The notes under the pieces were generated by a model. It was not told where the DNA came from. It ran no database searches and saw nothing but the letters and a program-made list of their open reading frames with translations. Both the position numbers and the translations under genes were made by a program. Shown here piece by piece: positions 7,930-17,026 of a stretch of DNA of 32,159 nt (its first letter is position 1; every line of letters begins with the position of its first letter). Origin of the DNA: Deltaproteobacteria bacterium (lineage in GTDB: Bacteria; Desulfobacterota; Syntrophobacteria; Syntrophobacterales; Syntrophobacteraceae); assembly GCA_021793275.1 (NCBI GenBank), contig JAJYTC010000036.1:1-32159 (forward strand), read 5' to 3'.

Positions 7930-9858
7930 ATGGCTAAAGCAGTGGGAATTGATCTGGGTACTACCAACTCGGTCGCAGCAATCTGGGAGGAAGGAAAATC
8001 CACTGTCATCCCGAACGCCGAAGGATCCCGGCTGACACCATCGGTGGTGGCTTATACGCAGGATGGACAACGGCTGGTCGGACAGGTTGCAAGACGTCAG
8101 GCGATACTCAACCCGACGGCTACAATATATTCCGCAAAGAGGTTCATAGGCAGGAAGTGGGGTGAGGTGGACGAAGAGTCCAAGATAGTGTCCTATAAGG
8201 TGGTAAAAGGGCAAAGCGACGCGGTTCGCTTCGAGATTGGCGGCAAGCAGGTTTCTCCGGAGGAGGTCTCGGCCCTTGTGCTGCGCAAACTGGCCGAAGA
8301 CGCCTCGAAATATCTGGGAGAGAAGGTTAAAGAGGTAGTCATTACCTGCCCGGCGTATTTCAACGATGCCCAGCGCCAGGCGACGAAAAACGCCGGCGAA
8401 ATCGCGGGGCTCAAAGTACTGCGGGTCATAAACGAACCGACCGCCGCAGCCCTTGCCTACGGGATCGAAAAGAAAAAGAACGAGACCGTCATGGTCTTCG
8501 ACCTTGGGGGTGGCACGTTCGACGTTTCGATCCTCGACATCGGGGACGGAGTGGCTGAAGTCAGGGCGACCTCGGGTGATACGCATCTTGGCGGCGATGA
8601 TTTCGACAAAAAGGTCGTCGATTATATCGCCGAGGAGTTCCGAAAGGACAACGGCATCGAGCTTAGAGACGACCGCCAAGCCCTTCAGAGACTCTACGAG
8701 GCGGCGGAAAAAGCCAAGATCGAACTCTCGAGCACTTCCGAGACCCAGATCAATTTACCCTTTATCACTGCCGACGCCAGTGGGCCGAAGCATCTTGTCC
8801 TCAAGCTCACGCGGGCAAAATTCGAGGCCTTGACCCATGACCTCGTGCAGCGCTGCATGGGCCCGGTAAAGCAGGCATTGTCGGATGCGCGCCTAAGCGA
8901 AAAGGACGTAGATGAAGTCATACTGGTTGGCGGATCGACCCGCATCCCGGCGGTGCAGGAACTGGTGAGGAAGCTCACGGGCGGAAAAGAACCGAACATG
9001 AGCGTCAATCCCGACGAGGTTGTCGCGGTGGGCGCCTCGATCCAGGCAGCGGTGCTGAAGGGCGAGGTCGAGGATGTGGTGTTGCTCGACGTAACCCCGC
9101 TTTCGCTCGGGGTGGAAACGTTGGGTGGCGTCATGACCAAACTGATCGAAAGAAACACAACCATACCCGCGAGGCGCGAGGAAATATTTTCGACCGCCGA
9201 GGATGAGCAGACTGCGGTCGATGTAGTGGTGCTTCAGGGAGAGCGCGAGATGGCGAAGGACAACCGCGTTCTCGGCAGGTTCCGACTCGAGGGGATCCGC
9301 CAGGCGCCCCGCGGAATTCCGCAGATCAAGGTAACCTTCGATATCGACGCAAACGGAATTTTGAGCGTTACGGCGCGCGATCAGGAAACAGGGAAAGAAC
9401 AGGCCGTAACGATTTCGGAGTCCACCAATCTTTCGAAGGAAGAGGTGGACAAAATGGTGAGCGACTCCCGGGCCCACGCCGCTGAAGACAAGAACCGGCG
9501 CGAGACTGTCGAGGCGCGCAATACCGCGGACACTCTGGCCTACCAGCTGGAGCGCTCGCTGCGCGAACTTGGCGATAAGATCCCGGTGAATGAAAAAGCC
9601 AGGTCGGAAGCCCTGATCGAAGAGACCCGGAAGGCCGTTGAGGATGAGAGCACGATCCTGGAACGGTTCCGAGAGCTTGCAAGCGATCTGCGGCAGGCCT
9701 CGCAGATGATCGCTTCCACAGCCTATCGCCAGACCGAGGCAAGGGGCCGAGAGCGCGAATTCGAGGCCGGCGGCGGACATTATTCGCAGGGAGGATACGG
9801 ACCGCGTCCCGGCGGTGGCGGCGATGATGTAATCGACGCCGAATTCACCGAGCATTGA
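7930..9858 (+). CDS. dnaK: Molecular chaperone DnaK (Hsp70)
   Basis: ATP-driven Hsp70 that binds exposed hydrophobic segments and passes aggregated clients to ClpB; 642 residues, standard length. The N-terminal ATPase has the phosphate-1 loop GIDLGTTNS at ~6-14, the conserved [12 protein letters not shown], the phosphate-2 loop [10 protein letters not shown] and the adenosine motif [11 protein letters not shown]. The linker [14 protein letters not shown] joins the substrate-binding domain and helical lid. The end is the canonical acidic [11 protein letters not shown] after a Gly-rich stretch. GGGGAGGG precedes the ATG at good distance. It heads a cluster with a J-protein and clpB and lies under a CIRCE-like site. 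No grpE is present in the cluster. This may be one of several dnaK copies in the genome. Confidence 0.97.
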   Translation: MAKAVGIDLGTTNSVAAIWEEGKSTVIPNAEGSRLTPSVVAYTQDGQRLVGQVARRQAILNPTATIYSAKRFIGRKWGEVDEESKIVSYKVVKGQSDAVRFEIGGKQVSPEEVSALVLRKLAEDASKYLGEKVKEVVITCPAYFNDAQRQATKNAGEIAGLKVLRVINEPTAAALAYGIEKKKNETVMVFDLGGGTFDVSILDIGDGVAEVRATSGDTHLGGDDFDKKVVDYIAEEFRKDNGIELRDDRQALQRLYEAAEKAKIELSSTSETQINLPFITADASGPKHLVLKLTRAKFEALTHDLVQRCMGPVKQALSDARLSEKDVDEVILVGGSTRIPAVQELVRKLTGGKEPNMSVNPDEVVAVGASIQAAVLKGEVEDVVLLDVTPLSLGVETLGGVMTKLIERNTTIPARREEIFSTAEDEQTAVDVVVLQGEREMAKDNRVLGRFRLEGIRQAPRGIPQIKVTFDIDANGILSVTARDQETGKEQAVTISESTNLSKEEVDKMVSDSRAHAAEDKNRRETVEARNTADTLAYQLERSLRELGDKIPVNEKARSEALIEETRKAVEDESTILERFRELASDLRQASQMIASTAYRQTEARGREREFEAGGGHYSQGGYGPRPGGGGDDVIDAEFTEH

Positions 9859-10048
9859 CAGGCACACTATCTCACGGTAAAGATAGGAAAAAAAGGGATA
9901 GCGGCGTCCATTGCCGCCAACGCGAGGCGATGTGACGGGTCTGATTTTTTGTGCGCCTCTTAAGCTTTCGTTACCTTTGTGCGCAGGCGCCAGGTCCGTT
10001 TTCACCGGATTGCGCTGCAATTAAATTGAAGGGGCGTGTCGTTGCTTT

Positions 10049-11050
10049 ATGGCTGTCAAATACAGAGACTACTACGAAATACTTGGAGTCAAGAGGTCGG
10101 TCGGCCAGGACGAGATCCAGCGGGCGTACAGGAAACTTGCGCGCAAATACCACCCGGACGTCAACAAGGCCTCAAATGCCGAAGACAAATTCAAGGAAAT
10201 AAACGAGGCCTACGAGGTCCTGAAAGATCCCGAAAAGAGAAAAATGTACGATCAATTGGGATCGAACTGGAGGGCCGGTCAGGATTTCAGGCCTCCTCCG
10301 GGATGGCAGGCCCGTGATTTCGGCCAGGGCGGCGGCGGCGCTTACCAGACTGAATTTCACTGGGGCGGCGGCGGCCCCGGCGGTGGCGGGTTCAGCGACT
10401 TTTTCGAATCCCTGTTTGGAGGCATGGGTTTCAGGCAGGCCCGTGGCGGGGCTGGGCCGGGAGGTTTCGGACGCGGAGGGGTGCTTCGCCAGGCCGGGGC
10501 CGACCAGGAGACCTCCATTCGGATCTCTTTGGAAGAGGCTTTTCACGGCGGCGCCAAGCCCATCGTGCTCCAGAGCAGGACGGTAAGCCCCCAGGGCCAG
10601 TTGGAGGTCAAGGAAAAACGCTATGATGTGAAAATTCCGGCCGGCATTTTGCCCGACCAGAAGATTCGTCTTTCGGGGCAGGGTGAAGAGGGGACAGGCG
10701 GCGGCCCGAGGGGCGACCTGTATCTGAAGGTGGAAATCGAGCCGCACCCGGTTTTTCGCCTCAATGGACGCGACATCACGATGGACCTTCCGATTGCGCC
10801 CTGGGAAGCGGTGCTTGGCACAGAAGTGCGGGTGTCCGCGCTTTCAGGCGGTATAGACCTCAAAATTCCGCCCGGTACCCAGGGCGGCCGGAAACTGCGG
10901 CTGCGGGGCAAAGGGATGCCGAATCCGAAAGGAACGGCCGGAGATTTGTACATAACGATCATGGTCAAAGTTCCAACGCATCCTTCCAAGAAGGAACTGG
11001 AACTGTTCGAGGAATTGAAGAAAAGCTCGAAGTTCGATCCAAGAGCTTAA
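10049..11050 (+). CDS. cbpA: DnaJ-family co-chaperone, CbpA type (no zinc finger)
   Basis: Hsp70 co-chaperone that stimulates DnaK ATPase and delivers substrates; 333 residues. The J-domain covers ~1-72 with the essential HPD at 35-37. A Gly/Phe-rich linker follows at about 85-160 (GGGGPGGGGFSDFFESLFGG). Two beta-sandwich client-binding domains complete the C-terminus (e.g. VKIPAGILPDQKIRLSGQGEEG and IPPGTQGGRKLRLRGKGMP). The four CxxCxGxG zinc repeats of classical DnaJ are absent, so this is the class B/CbpA type. It follows dnaK by 190 nt. That gap contains no gene and only a weak hairpin (GCGGC/GCCGC). In many genomes a small MerR-like modulator follows this gene type; here only a short remnant-like stretch does. 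Confidence 0.93.
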   Translation: MAVKYRDYYEILGVKRSVGQDEIQRAYRKLARKYHPDVNKASNAEDKFKEINEAYEVLKDPEKRKMYDQLGSNWRAGQDFRPPPGWQARDFGQGGGGAYQTEFHWGGGGPGGGGFSDFFESLFGGMGFRQARGGAGPGGFGRGGVLRQAGADQETSIRISLEEAFHGGAKPIVLQSRTVSPQGQLEVKEKRYDVKIPAGILPDQKIRLSGQGEEGTGGGPRGDLYLKVEIEPHPVFRLNGRDITMDLPIAPWEAVLGTEVRVSALSGGIDLKIPPGTQGGRKLRLRGKGMPNPKGTAGDLYITIMVKVPTHPSKKELELFEELKKSSKFDPRA

Positions 11051-11169
11051 GGCTGCGGGAGTTATAGCCGGCATGTCTGAAAGACGTTTCTTCGATCGAG
11101 GCGCTTGAAAGCCGGGTGAGAGAGCTTGAAAACGCGAGGTCTCGTGAATCGTCGGTGAGCATTGAATAA
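11047..11169 (+). pseudogene. Possible remnant of a MerR/CbpM-like regulator tail
   Basis: In the frame starting at 11047 the sequence reads LRLREL, then a TAG stop at 11065, then PAC and LKDVSSIEALESRVRELE, ending at TAA 11167-11169. This pattern (RLREL..., LKDV, then a coiled-coil helix) is like the end of the DNA-binding domain and the dimerisation helix of MerR-type proteins. A CbpM/HspR-like MerR gene often sits directly after cbpA-type dnaJ. There is no proper start codon and the recognition-helix half is missing. I infer a decayed or deleted modulator gene; chance similarity of a short frame remains possible. Confidence 0.4.
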
Positions 11170-11223
11170 AAAAACGAGGCGGACGAGTTTTTCGTGTGCG
11201 CCGCCTTTGAAGGACTTTTCTCT

Positions 11224-13854
11224 ATGGATATCAACAAATTCACGACCAAGTCTCAGGAAGCCTTGCAGGCCGCGGAAACCAAGGCGATCCGCTTCGGCCA
11301 TATCGAGGTCGACGGCGAGCATCTTCTGCTGGCGTTGCTGGAACAGCCCGACGGGCTGGCGACGCGGCTTTTCAAAAAGATGGACATTCCCTTGGAGAGC
11401 ATGCGGCAACGGCTGGAAGAGGGGCTTAACAGGAAACCACGCGTCAGCGGACCAGGGGTCGAACCGGGCAAAATCTACATAACCAACCGTTTGAACCGGC
11501 TTCTTACCGAAGCGCAAGAGCAGGCCAAAAGGCTAAAGGATGAATACGTATCGGTAGAACACATCCTGCTTGCTTTCCTCCAGGAGGGAACGAGCACTCC
11601 CGCCGGCCAGACGCTCCAGCAATTCGGAGTGACGAGGGACTCGCTTCTTAAGACCCTCACCTCTATTCGCGGAAGCCAGCGGGTAACAAGCGCAACGCCC
11701 GAATCCGCCTACGAGGCGCTTCAGAAATACGGGCGCGATCTGGTCGACGAGGCGCGAAGCCAGAAGCTCGACCCGGTCATCGGCAGGGATTCCGAAATAC
11801 GGCGCGTTATCCGCATTCTCAGCCGCAAGACCAAGAACAACCCGGTGCTCATAGGCGAGCCGGGAGTCGGCAAAACCGCCATCGTGGAGGGTCTGGCTCA
11901 TCGCATTGTCAGGGGCGACGTTCCCGAAGGGCTGAAGGATAAGACCATCTTCGCGCTGGATATGGGGTCTTTGGTCGCGGGGGCGAAGTTTCGGGGCGAA
12001 TTCGAAGAGAGGCTGAAAGCGGTTTTAAACGAGATAAAGGAAGCCCAGGGCAGGATTTTGCTCTTCATCGACGAGCTGCACACAATAGTTGGCGCGGGGA
12101 AAGCCGAAGGCTCCATGGACGCCGGCAACATGCTAAAACCCATGCTTGCCCGGGGTGAGCTGCATTGCATAGGCGCGACCACGCTGGACGAATACCGCAA
12201 GCACATCGAAAAAGATGCGGCCCTGGAGCGGCGTTTTCAGCCGGTGGTCGTCGATCAGCCCACGGTCGAAGACACGATTTCCATACTGCGTGGCTTAAGA
12301 GAACGCTTCGAGGTCCATCACGGCGTTAAAATCCAGGACATCGCCATGGTTGCCGCCGCGGTGCTCTCCAACCGCTACATCTCCGACCGTTTTCTGCCCG
12401 ACAAGGCAATCGACCTGGTCGATGAAGCCTGCGCCATGATCAGGACGGAAATCGATTCGATGCCCTCCGAACTCGACGAAGTGGAAAGACGGGCGAGACA
12501 GCTTGAAATCGAGGAGGTGGCGCTCGCCAAGGAGCAGGATAAGGCCAGCAGGGAAAGACTCCAGGCGTTGCGGAAGGAACTGGCCGAGCTGCGGGATAAG
12601 GCCGATTCGATGAAAGTCCAGTGGGAGGCCGAAAAGGAGTCGATCAAGAAAGTACAGGCCCATAGAGGGGAGATTGAAAAGGTCCGTCACGAAATCGAAG
12701 CCTCCGAGCGTGAATTCAACCTGCAGAGAACCGCCGAATTGAAATACGGCGTGCTCCCCGAGCTCGAAAAGAAGCTGCGGGAGGAGGAAGAAAGGCTCTC
12801 GAACAGGCAGGGGGGCTCGCGCCTCCTTCGCGAAATGGTGACCGAGGAAGAAATAGCCGATATCGTGTCGCGCTGGACCGGCATTCCGGTAACCAGGCTG
12901 GTTGAAGGAGAAAGGGAAAAGCTGCTGAGGCTCGACGAAGTGCTGCACAAGCGGGTTATAGGCCAGGATGAAGCCGTTCAGCTCGTTGCAAACGCGGTTA
13001 TACGCGCCCGGTCGGGAATAAAAGACCCCAGGCGCCCGATCGGCTCTTTCATCTTTCTCGGTCCGACCGGCGTTGGCAAAACGGAGCTTGGGAAAACCCT
13101 GGCGGAAGCCCTCTTCGATACCGAAGAAAACCTGGTGCGGATCGATATGAGCGAGTACCAGGAACGCCACACGGTTTCCCGCCTGATCGGGGCGCCTCCC
13201 GGCTATATCGGATACGAAGAAGGAGGACAACTGACGGAGGCCGTGCGCCGAAAGCCGTATTCGGTTATCCTGTTCGACGAAATCGAAAAGGCCCACAGGG
13301 ACGTCTTCAATACGCTTCTCCAAATCCTGGACGACGGCAGGCTGACCGACTCCCAGGGGCGAACGGTCGATTTCAAGAACACGGTGATAATCATGACGAG
13401 CAATATCGGTTCGGAATACCTTCTCCAGGGGGTTACGAAGGAAGGAGAAATCCGCGAAGACGCAAGGTCGAGCGTAATGGGCGCCCTGAGGCATCATTTT
13501 ATGCCGGAATTTCTGAACAGGGTCGATGAAATTATAATGTTCAAGCCGCTGACTCTAGGCGAGATAGAGAAGATCGTCGATCTTCTCGCGGGAGATTTGA
13601 ACCGGCGGCTCAAAACGAGGCGCCTCACGCTGCGCCTGAGCGACCAGGCGCGCGAGTTCATCGCCAAGGCCGGCTACGATCCGGTCTACGGCGCAAGACC
13701 TCTTAAGCGGTTCATGCAGCGGGAAGTGGAAACCAGGATAGGCCGGGCCATAATAGCCGGGGCAATCATGGACGGTTCCACCATAACCGTCGACTCGACG
13801 GACGGCGAACTCGTGGTGACGCATGCCGCCGAGCCGGAGGCGGTTGAAGTGTAA
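11224..13854 (+). CDS. clpB: ATP-dependent disaggregase ClpB (Hsp100)
   Basis: Hexameric AAA+ machine that pulls proteins out of aggregates together with DnaK/DnaJ; 876 residues from the chosen start. The N-terminal Clp domain has two repeats (~1-145). The first AAA+ module has Walker A GEPGVGKT at ~211-218 and Walker [11 protein letters not shown] coiled-coil middle domain typical of ClpB (not ClpA/ClpC) spans about 400-520. The second AAA+ module has Walker A GPTGVGKT at ~613-620, then [10 protein letters not shown]. The C-terminal D2-small domain is intact. A longer frame begins at a GTG at 11194, but the ATG at 11224 has AAGGA 9 nt upstream and begins at the conserved [14 protein letters not shown]. 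It probably shares the heat-shock regulation of dnaK. Confidence 0.97.
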   Translation: MDINKFTTKSQEALQAAETKAIRFGHIEVDGEHLLLALLEQPDGLATRLFKKMDIPLESMRQRLEEGLNRKPRVSGPGVEPGKIYITNRLNRLLTEAQEQAKRLKDEYVSVEHILLAFLQEGTSTPAGQTLQQFGVTRDSLLKTLTSIRGSQRVTSATPESAYEALQKYGRDLVDEARSQKLDPVIGRDSEIRRVIRILSRKTKNNPVLIGEPGVGKTAIVEGLAHRIVRGDVPEGLKDKTIFALDMGSLVAGAKFRGEFEERLKAVLNEIKEAQGRILLFIDELHTIVGAGKAEGSMDAGNMLKPMLARGELHCIGATTLDEYRKHIEKDAALERRFQPVVVDQPTVEDTISILRGLRERFEVHHGVKIQDIAMVAAAVLSNRYISDRFLPDKAIDLVDEACAMIRTEIDSMPSELDEVERRARQLEIEEVALAKEQDKASRERLQALRKELAELRDKADSMKVQWEAEKESIKKVQAHRGEIEKVRHEIEASEREFNLQRTAELKYGVLPELEKKLREEEERLSNRQGGSRLLREMVTEEEIADIVSRWTGIPVTRLVEGEREKLLRLDEVLHKRVIGQDEAVQLVANAVIRARSGIKDPRRPIGSFIFLGPTGVGKTELGKTLAEALFDTEENLVRIDMSEYQERHTVSRLIGAPPGYIGYEEGGQLTEAVRRKPYSVILFDEIEKAHRDVFNTLLQILDDGRLTDSQGRTVDFKNTVIIMTSNIGSEYLLQGVTKEGEIREDARSSVMGALRHHFMPEFLNRVDEIIMFKPLTLGEIEKIVDLLAGDLNRRLKTRRLTLRLSDQAREFIAKAGYDPVYGARPLKRFMQREVETRIGRAIIAGAIMDGSTITVDSTDGELVVTHAAEPEAVEV

Positions 13855-13926
13855 TAAAGATCAGGAGCGCGGGGAGCTGTGCCCCCCGCACCCCCACGGG
13901 ACACGAAGACATAACGGACGGAATGC

Positions 13927-14469
13927 ATGGCTGAAATAAAGAGCACTCTCGAACTGGTAATGGAGAGGACACAGCACCTTCACATGACCGAGGAAGACAA
14001 GCGAAGGCAAGCTGACGAGGAATTTACGGAGGCCGTTTGCAGGCTCGTGTCTAAACGGTTGGACGGGCAGATCGGCATGGACAGGTTTAAGACCGAGTTG
14101 AACCGGCTTAGCGAAATGGACGGCGCCTGCCAAATGCGCGCAGCCGTCGAGATTTTAAGAAGGATCGATCCCCTCACCGATAACTCTCCCCTGTTGGATT
14201 TAATGGAACACGGCCTTGGCCTCGACATTTCCAGCATCGAGGCGGCATTGAAACAGTTCGGCGAGCGGCTCCATAGCGAACAAGACCGGGCGGTCGAGCG
14301 AACCAGGGCCGATCTGTTCAAAAAAGGAGTCTCGGGCGGCGCTGTTATTCCCAACGTCGAAGCGGACGCGGAGTGGCAAGAGAAGCGAAGGCAAATGCTC
14401 GAAACCGTAAAAGAGGAACTGGCCCCGGACTTGGTCCGGGGCCGGGCGGGAACTCGTTACTGGCCCTGA
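13927..14469 (+). CDS. Unknown protein, 180 residues, downstream of clpB
   Basis: I do not recognise the family. The protein is highly charged and predicted almost wholly alpha-helical, without signal peptide or membrane segments. The first ~150 residues are rich in Glu/Arg/Lys with heptad-like hydrophobics. The end includes the WQEKRRQMLETVKEELAPDL helix. It starts 72 nt after clpB with GGACGG before the ATG, and a GCGGGG/CCCCGC hairpin lies between the two genes. Its last codons overlap the convergent lipoprotein gene by 13 nt and contain a strong hairpin at 14421-14443, so the true C-terminus could have been altered by that element. Position suggests, but does not show, a link to the chaperone cluster. 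Confidence 0.75.
   Translation: MAEIKSTLELVMERTQHLHMTEEDKRRQADEEFTEAVCRLVSKRLDGQIGMDRFKTELNRLSEMDGACQMRAAVEILRRIDPLTDNSPLLDLMEHGLGLDISSIEAALKQFGERLHSEQDRAVERTRADLFKKGVSGGAVIPNVEADAEWQEKRRQMLETVKEELAPDLVRGRAGTRYWP
14421..14443. terminator. 10-bp perfect hairpin at convergent gene ends
   Basis: GGCCCCGGAC (14421-14430) and GTCCGGGGCC (14434-14443) flank a 3-nt loop. It lies inside the last codons of the plus-strand gene and 13 nt beyond the stop of the minus-strand lipoprotein gene. There is no direct T run, so it is a hairpin of terminator or RNA-end-stabilising type rather than a classical intrinsic terminator. Confidence 0.5.
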
Positions 14470-14810
14470 AGGCCCTTTACCTTCGTGCTGATCCGGAAAA
14501 TCTGATCACTGGTCTTGTCGAGCATTTTGTTTATAGCTTCGGAATCCGCAGGCGTCAGCGGCCCGGCGGCCCGAAGCACGTCATACTTTTTCTTGATTTG
14601 CGCCAGCTTGGCGCGTATGGGTTTTGCCTGGGCGACGGTCATTGCCTTGGCTGTGATGTCCTTGTCAATCCATCTCTGCTGGTCGGCGATTCTTTGCGCT
14701 AGGGGAATTACCCTGGGCTTTAGCAGGGGTTTTATGTCGGGCATGCACGAAACGCAAGATACACAGGCCGCGACTAATAAAACCGGCATTAAGAAACTGA
14801 TTTTTCGCAC
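14457..14810 (-). CDS. Small putative lipoprotein, unknown function
   Basis: A 117-residue protein with an N-terminal export signal: basic MRKIS, hydrophobic core FLMPVLLVAAC, and a lipobox-like VAAC giving a candidate lipidated cysteine at 16. CVSC repeats make an alternative cysteine possible. The mature part is helical and charged, with no recognised domain. I chose the GTG at 14808-14810: AGGA is 7 nt upstream and the signal peptide begins right there. The open frame continues upstream to 15089, but that part is not signal-like. Tail-to-tail overlap of 13 nt with the preceding plus-strand gene. Confidence 0.65.
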   Translation of the reverse strand: MRKISFLMPVLLVAACVSCVSCMPDIKPLLKPRVIPLAQRIADQQRWIDKDITAKAMTVAQAKPIRAKLAQIKKKYDVLRAAGPLTPADSEAINKMLDKTSDQIFRISTKVKGLQGQ

Positions 14811-14891
14811 ATCTGTTTCCTTTATTGGATGAAGGACAATCATTATCATAATGAAAGATGTGTGAGTATAATTCATATAGGAGGGAAGCGC

Positions 14892-15203
14892 ATGGAAAAA
14901 GAGCGGTACGAAGAGATTCTCGGGTGCTGCGCATGTGAAGATAAGATCGAGAAAACTTTCTCCGGCCTTACCTGTGCAGATAAGAAGAATATTTTTACGA
15001 GAAGGGAGCAGGATGTCCTGGCAAGGATAAGGGAATCTTCCCTTCGCGCCGGCGCTCTTAAAAAGGAAATCAACGGAGACGACGAGCACGGGCGGCGATC
15101 CGCGCGGCTCGAACTGGAGAATTTGAGGCTGATGAGGGCCGAACTCGAAAAGGAACGTTTGGCCGCCCGGGAAGAACGCATGCGTCTATTGGGACATTTG
15201 TAG
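14892..15203 (+). CDS. Unknown small coiled-coil protein with cysteine-rich N-terminus
   Basis: 103 residues from the ATG at 14892, which has AGGAGGG at ideal distance. The N-terminal third has CCAC and a further Cys in GLTCADKKN, enough for a metal site or disulfides but matching no motif I know. The rest is a charged helix (RLELENLRLMRAELEKERL) likely to form a coiled coil. It ends 20 nt before trpS and is probably in the same transcript. The function is unknown. It is divergent from the lipoprotein gene; the 81-nt space between them contains A+T-rich promoter-like sequence. Confidence 0.7.
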   Translation: MEKERYEEILGCCACEDKIEKTFSGLTCADKKNIFTRREQDVLARIRESSLRAGALKKEINGDDEHGRRSARLELENLRLMRAELEKERLAAREERMRLLGHL

Positions 15204-15223
15204 GAGGGTTTTCTCAAGTCACA

Positions 15224-16273
15224 ATGCCCCCTGAAAGAGGCACAGAGAGACCGAAGAGGATTCTGACCGGCGACCGGCCGACGGGCCGTTTGCACCTCGG
15301 TCACTGGGTGGGAAGCCTGGCCGCCCGGGTCAAACTCCAATACGAATACGAAACCATCGTGATAGTGGCCGATCTGCACATGCTGACCACGAAAAGGACC
15401 AGGCGGGATGTTGAACAGCTCCTTCCAAACGTCCGGGGCCTTGTGCTCGACTACCTGGCGTCGGGCATAGACCCCGAGAGGAGTTGCATATACCTTCAGT
15501 CGGCAGTGGCCGAGACGCATGAACTGCATACGTACCTCGCGAACTTCGCAAAGGTGGGCCGTCTCCTGCGCCTTCCGAGCATAAAGCAGATGGCGCATGA
15601 CGCCAGCATGGGGGACGAATCGCTTCCCTACGGTCTTTTAGGCTACCCCGTTCTCCAGGCCGCAGATATCCTGCTTGCCCGCGCGAACCTGACGCCGGTA
15701 GGCAAAGACAACCTCGCCCACGTCGAGATTGCTCGGGAACTGGCACGGCAATTCAACTCGACTTACGGGCCGGTATTTCCCGAACCCGAACCGCTTTTGA
15801 CCGATATTCCCGCTCTGGTCGGCACGGACAACCGTGGGAAAATGTCCAAATCGGCAGGAAACGCGATTTTTTTGAGCGACGACGAGCCGACAGTGGCGGC
15901 CAAAGTCCGGGGGATGTTCACCGATCCGAAGCGGATTCACCCGGACGTTCCGGGGACAGTCGAAGGCAATCCGGTCTTTGTTTATCACCGGATTTTCAAC
16001 GAAAACCGCTCGGAGGTAGATGAACTCGAAGAGCGATACCGGGCGGGGAAAGTGGGCGACAAAGAGGTGAAGGAAAAACTCGCCAGGGCCTTGAACGTCT
16101 TTCTCGGTCCTTTTCGTGAGCGTTTGGCCATATATGGAAACAAACCCGGTCTTATCGATGAGATCCTATGGAGCGGAACGCTCAAGGTTCGCCGGATCGC
16201 CGCCGAAACGATGCGGGAGGTAAGAGAAAGGATGGGGATAGAACGTGTCTGGAAAGCATTACGAGACCGGTGA
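15224..16273 (+). CDS. trpS: Tryptophan--tRNA ligase
   Basis: Class I aminoacyl-tRNA synthetase that charges tRNA-Trp in the cytoplasm; 349 residues, normal for bacterial TrpS. The Rossmann fold starts at RILTGDRPTGRLHLGHWVG, with the HIGH-type signature as HLGH near 24-27. The KMSKS loop is present as GKMSKSAGN with K206-M207-S208-K209-S210. The central PVLQAADILLA and VGKDNLAHVE segments match the tryptophan-binding family. The start ATG follows GGAGGG at about 20 nt and is close to the preceding small gene. The 3' end is directly followed by, or overlaps, a methyltransferase frame, which suggests a shared transcript. Confidence 0.96.
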   Translation: MPPERGTERPKRILTGDRPTGRLHLGHWVGSLAARVKLQYEYETIVIVADLHMLTTKRTRRDVEQLLPNVRGLVLDYLASGIDPERSCIYLQSAVAETHELHTYLANFAKVGRLLRLPSIKQMAHDASMGDESLPYGLLGYPVLQAADILLARANLTPVGKDNLAHVEIARELARQFNSTYGPVFPEPEPLLTDIPALVGTDNRGKMSKSAGNAIFLSDDEPTVAAKVRGMFTDPKRIHPDVPGTVEGNPVFVYHRIFNENRSEVDELEERYRAGKVGDKEVKEKLARALNVFLGPFRERLAIYGNKPGLIDEILWSGTLKVRRIAAETMREVRERMGIERVWKALRDR

Positions 16274-16292
16274 AAAGGCAGTGAGTGGGGAA

Positions 16293-16934
16293 ATGGGTGA
16301 ATCGACTGGAAGAATTGATTTCTATGCCATGGCGGCGCCATTTTACGACTTTCTGACGGCGCCGTTTCTCAAAGCCTCCCGCAGAGGCATTGTCCGGGCC
16401 GCAAAAGCGCAGCAATGCTGGCGCATCCTGGATGTTGCGTGCGGGACCGGGGAACTGGCCAGAATGCTTGCGAAAGCAGGCATCGAGGTCAACGGAGTAG
16501 ATCTCTCGCCCGCAATGCTTGCGGTGGCTCGGCGAAAAAGCCCTCCAACGGTTGCGTACTTTCGCGGGAACGCTGAAAATCTACCCTTCGAATCCGCTTG
16601 TTTCGACTGCGTGACTATCAGCCTTGCCCTGCATGAAATGCCGCATAAAATGAGCATCGGCGCCGCCGGTGAGATCCTTAGAGTTTTAAGCCCGGGCGGT
16701 AAACTGGTCGTTTTCGATTACGCCTCTCTTCACAACAGGGGCTCCGCTGTGGGCCTGGCGCTTATGGGTCTGGTAGAAAAAATTGCGGGCGGCGAGCACT
16801 TCAGAAACTTCGTCCGTTTTACCAGAAACGGAGGAATCGAACAATTTCTCGAACCCTTTCAACTAAAAACAATTAACAGCAGGCTCTCTTTTATGGGGGC
16901 CTTGCAGGTCGTAACGATGGAAAAACTGAGGTGA
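16293..16934 (+). CDS. Class I SAM-dependent methyltransferase (UbiE/Methyltransf_11 type)
   Basis: Transfers a methyl group from S-adenosylmethionine; the substrate is unknown. Motif I ILDVACGTGELA at about 45-56 binds SAM, the acidic GVDLSPAMLAVARRK follows, and the post-motif ISLALHEMPH and LSPGGKLVVFDY are typical of the UbiE/Methyltransf_11 group. The start is uncertain. The frame opens at a GTG at 16245 inside trpS, with another GTG at 16281; I use the ATG at 16293, giving 213 residues. The first codons lie in GTGAGTGG/ATGGGTGA sequence like the repeat found just after this gene, so the N-terminus may have been remodelled by repeat DNA. The stop codon lies inside the left arm of the palindrome at 16931. 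Confidence 0.82.
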   Translation: MGESTGRIDFYAMAAPFYDFLTAPFLKASRRGIVRAAKAQQCWRILDVACGTGELARMLAKAGIEVNGVDLSPAMLAVARRKSPPTVAYFRGNAENLPFESACFDCVTISLALHEMPHKMSIGAAGEILRVLSPGGKLVVFDYASLHNRGSAVGLALMGLVEKIAGGEHFRNFVRFTRNGGIEQFLEPFQLKTINSRLSFMGALQVVTMEKLR

Positions 16935-17026
16935 GTGGGTGAGTAGGTGAATGGGTGAGTGGCAAGGAAGGGACTCACCGACTCCTCCATTCACCCATTC
17001 ACCCATTCACCCATTCACCTACTCAC
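16931..17026. repeat. Iterated 8-bp repeat palindrome that ends two convergent genes
   Basis: The left arm is four tandem units of GTGARTRG (16931-16962). The right arm is four perfect units of CCATTCAC (16987-17018) plus the variant CTACTCAC (17019-17026). A 20-nt segment at 16939-16958 is the exact reverse complement of 17007-17026. The spacer is 24 nt. The methyltransferase stop (16932-16934) and the stop of the minus-strand hydrolase (17015-17017) both lie in the arms. Because the unit is 8 bp and contains TGA, stop codons fall in every frame as units repeat. Confidence 0.85.

Noticed and set aside
8893-10020. Minus-strand frame of 375 codons over the dnaK 3' half
   Set aside because: Antisense to dnaK; a known artefact type for Hsp70 genes.
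12295-13497. Minus-strand frame of 400 codons inside clpB
   Set aside because: Antisense to well-conserved ClpB motifs; composition-driven.
14811-15089. Upstream extension of the lipoprotein frame (about 93 codons)
   Set aside because: Antisense to the 103-residue gene with a strong ribosome site; the signal peptide and ribosome site support the start at 14810.
16987-17026. CRISPR array at the CCATTCAC repeats
   Set aside because: Units are 8 bp with no spacers; it is a tandem repeat forming one arm of a palindrome.
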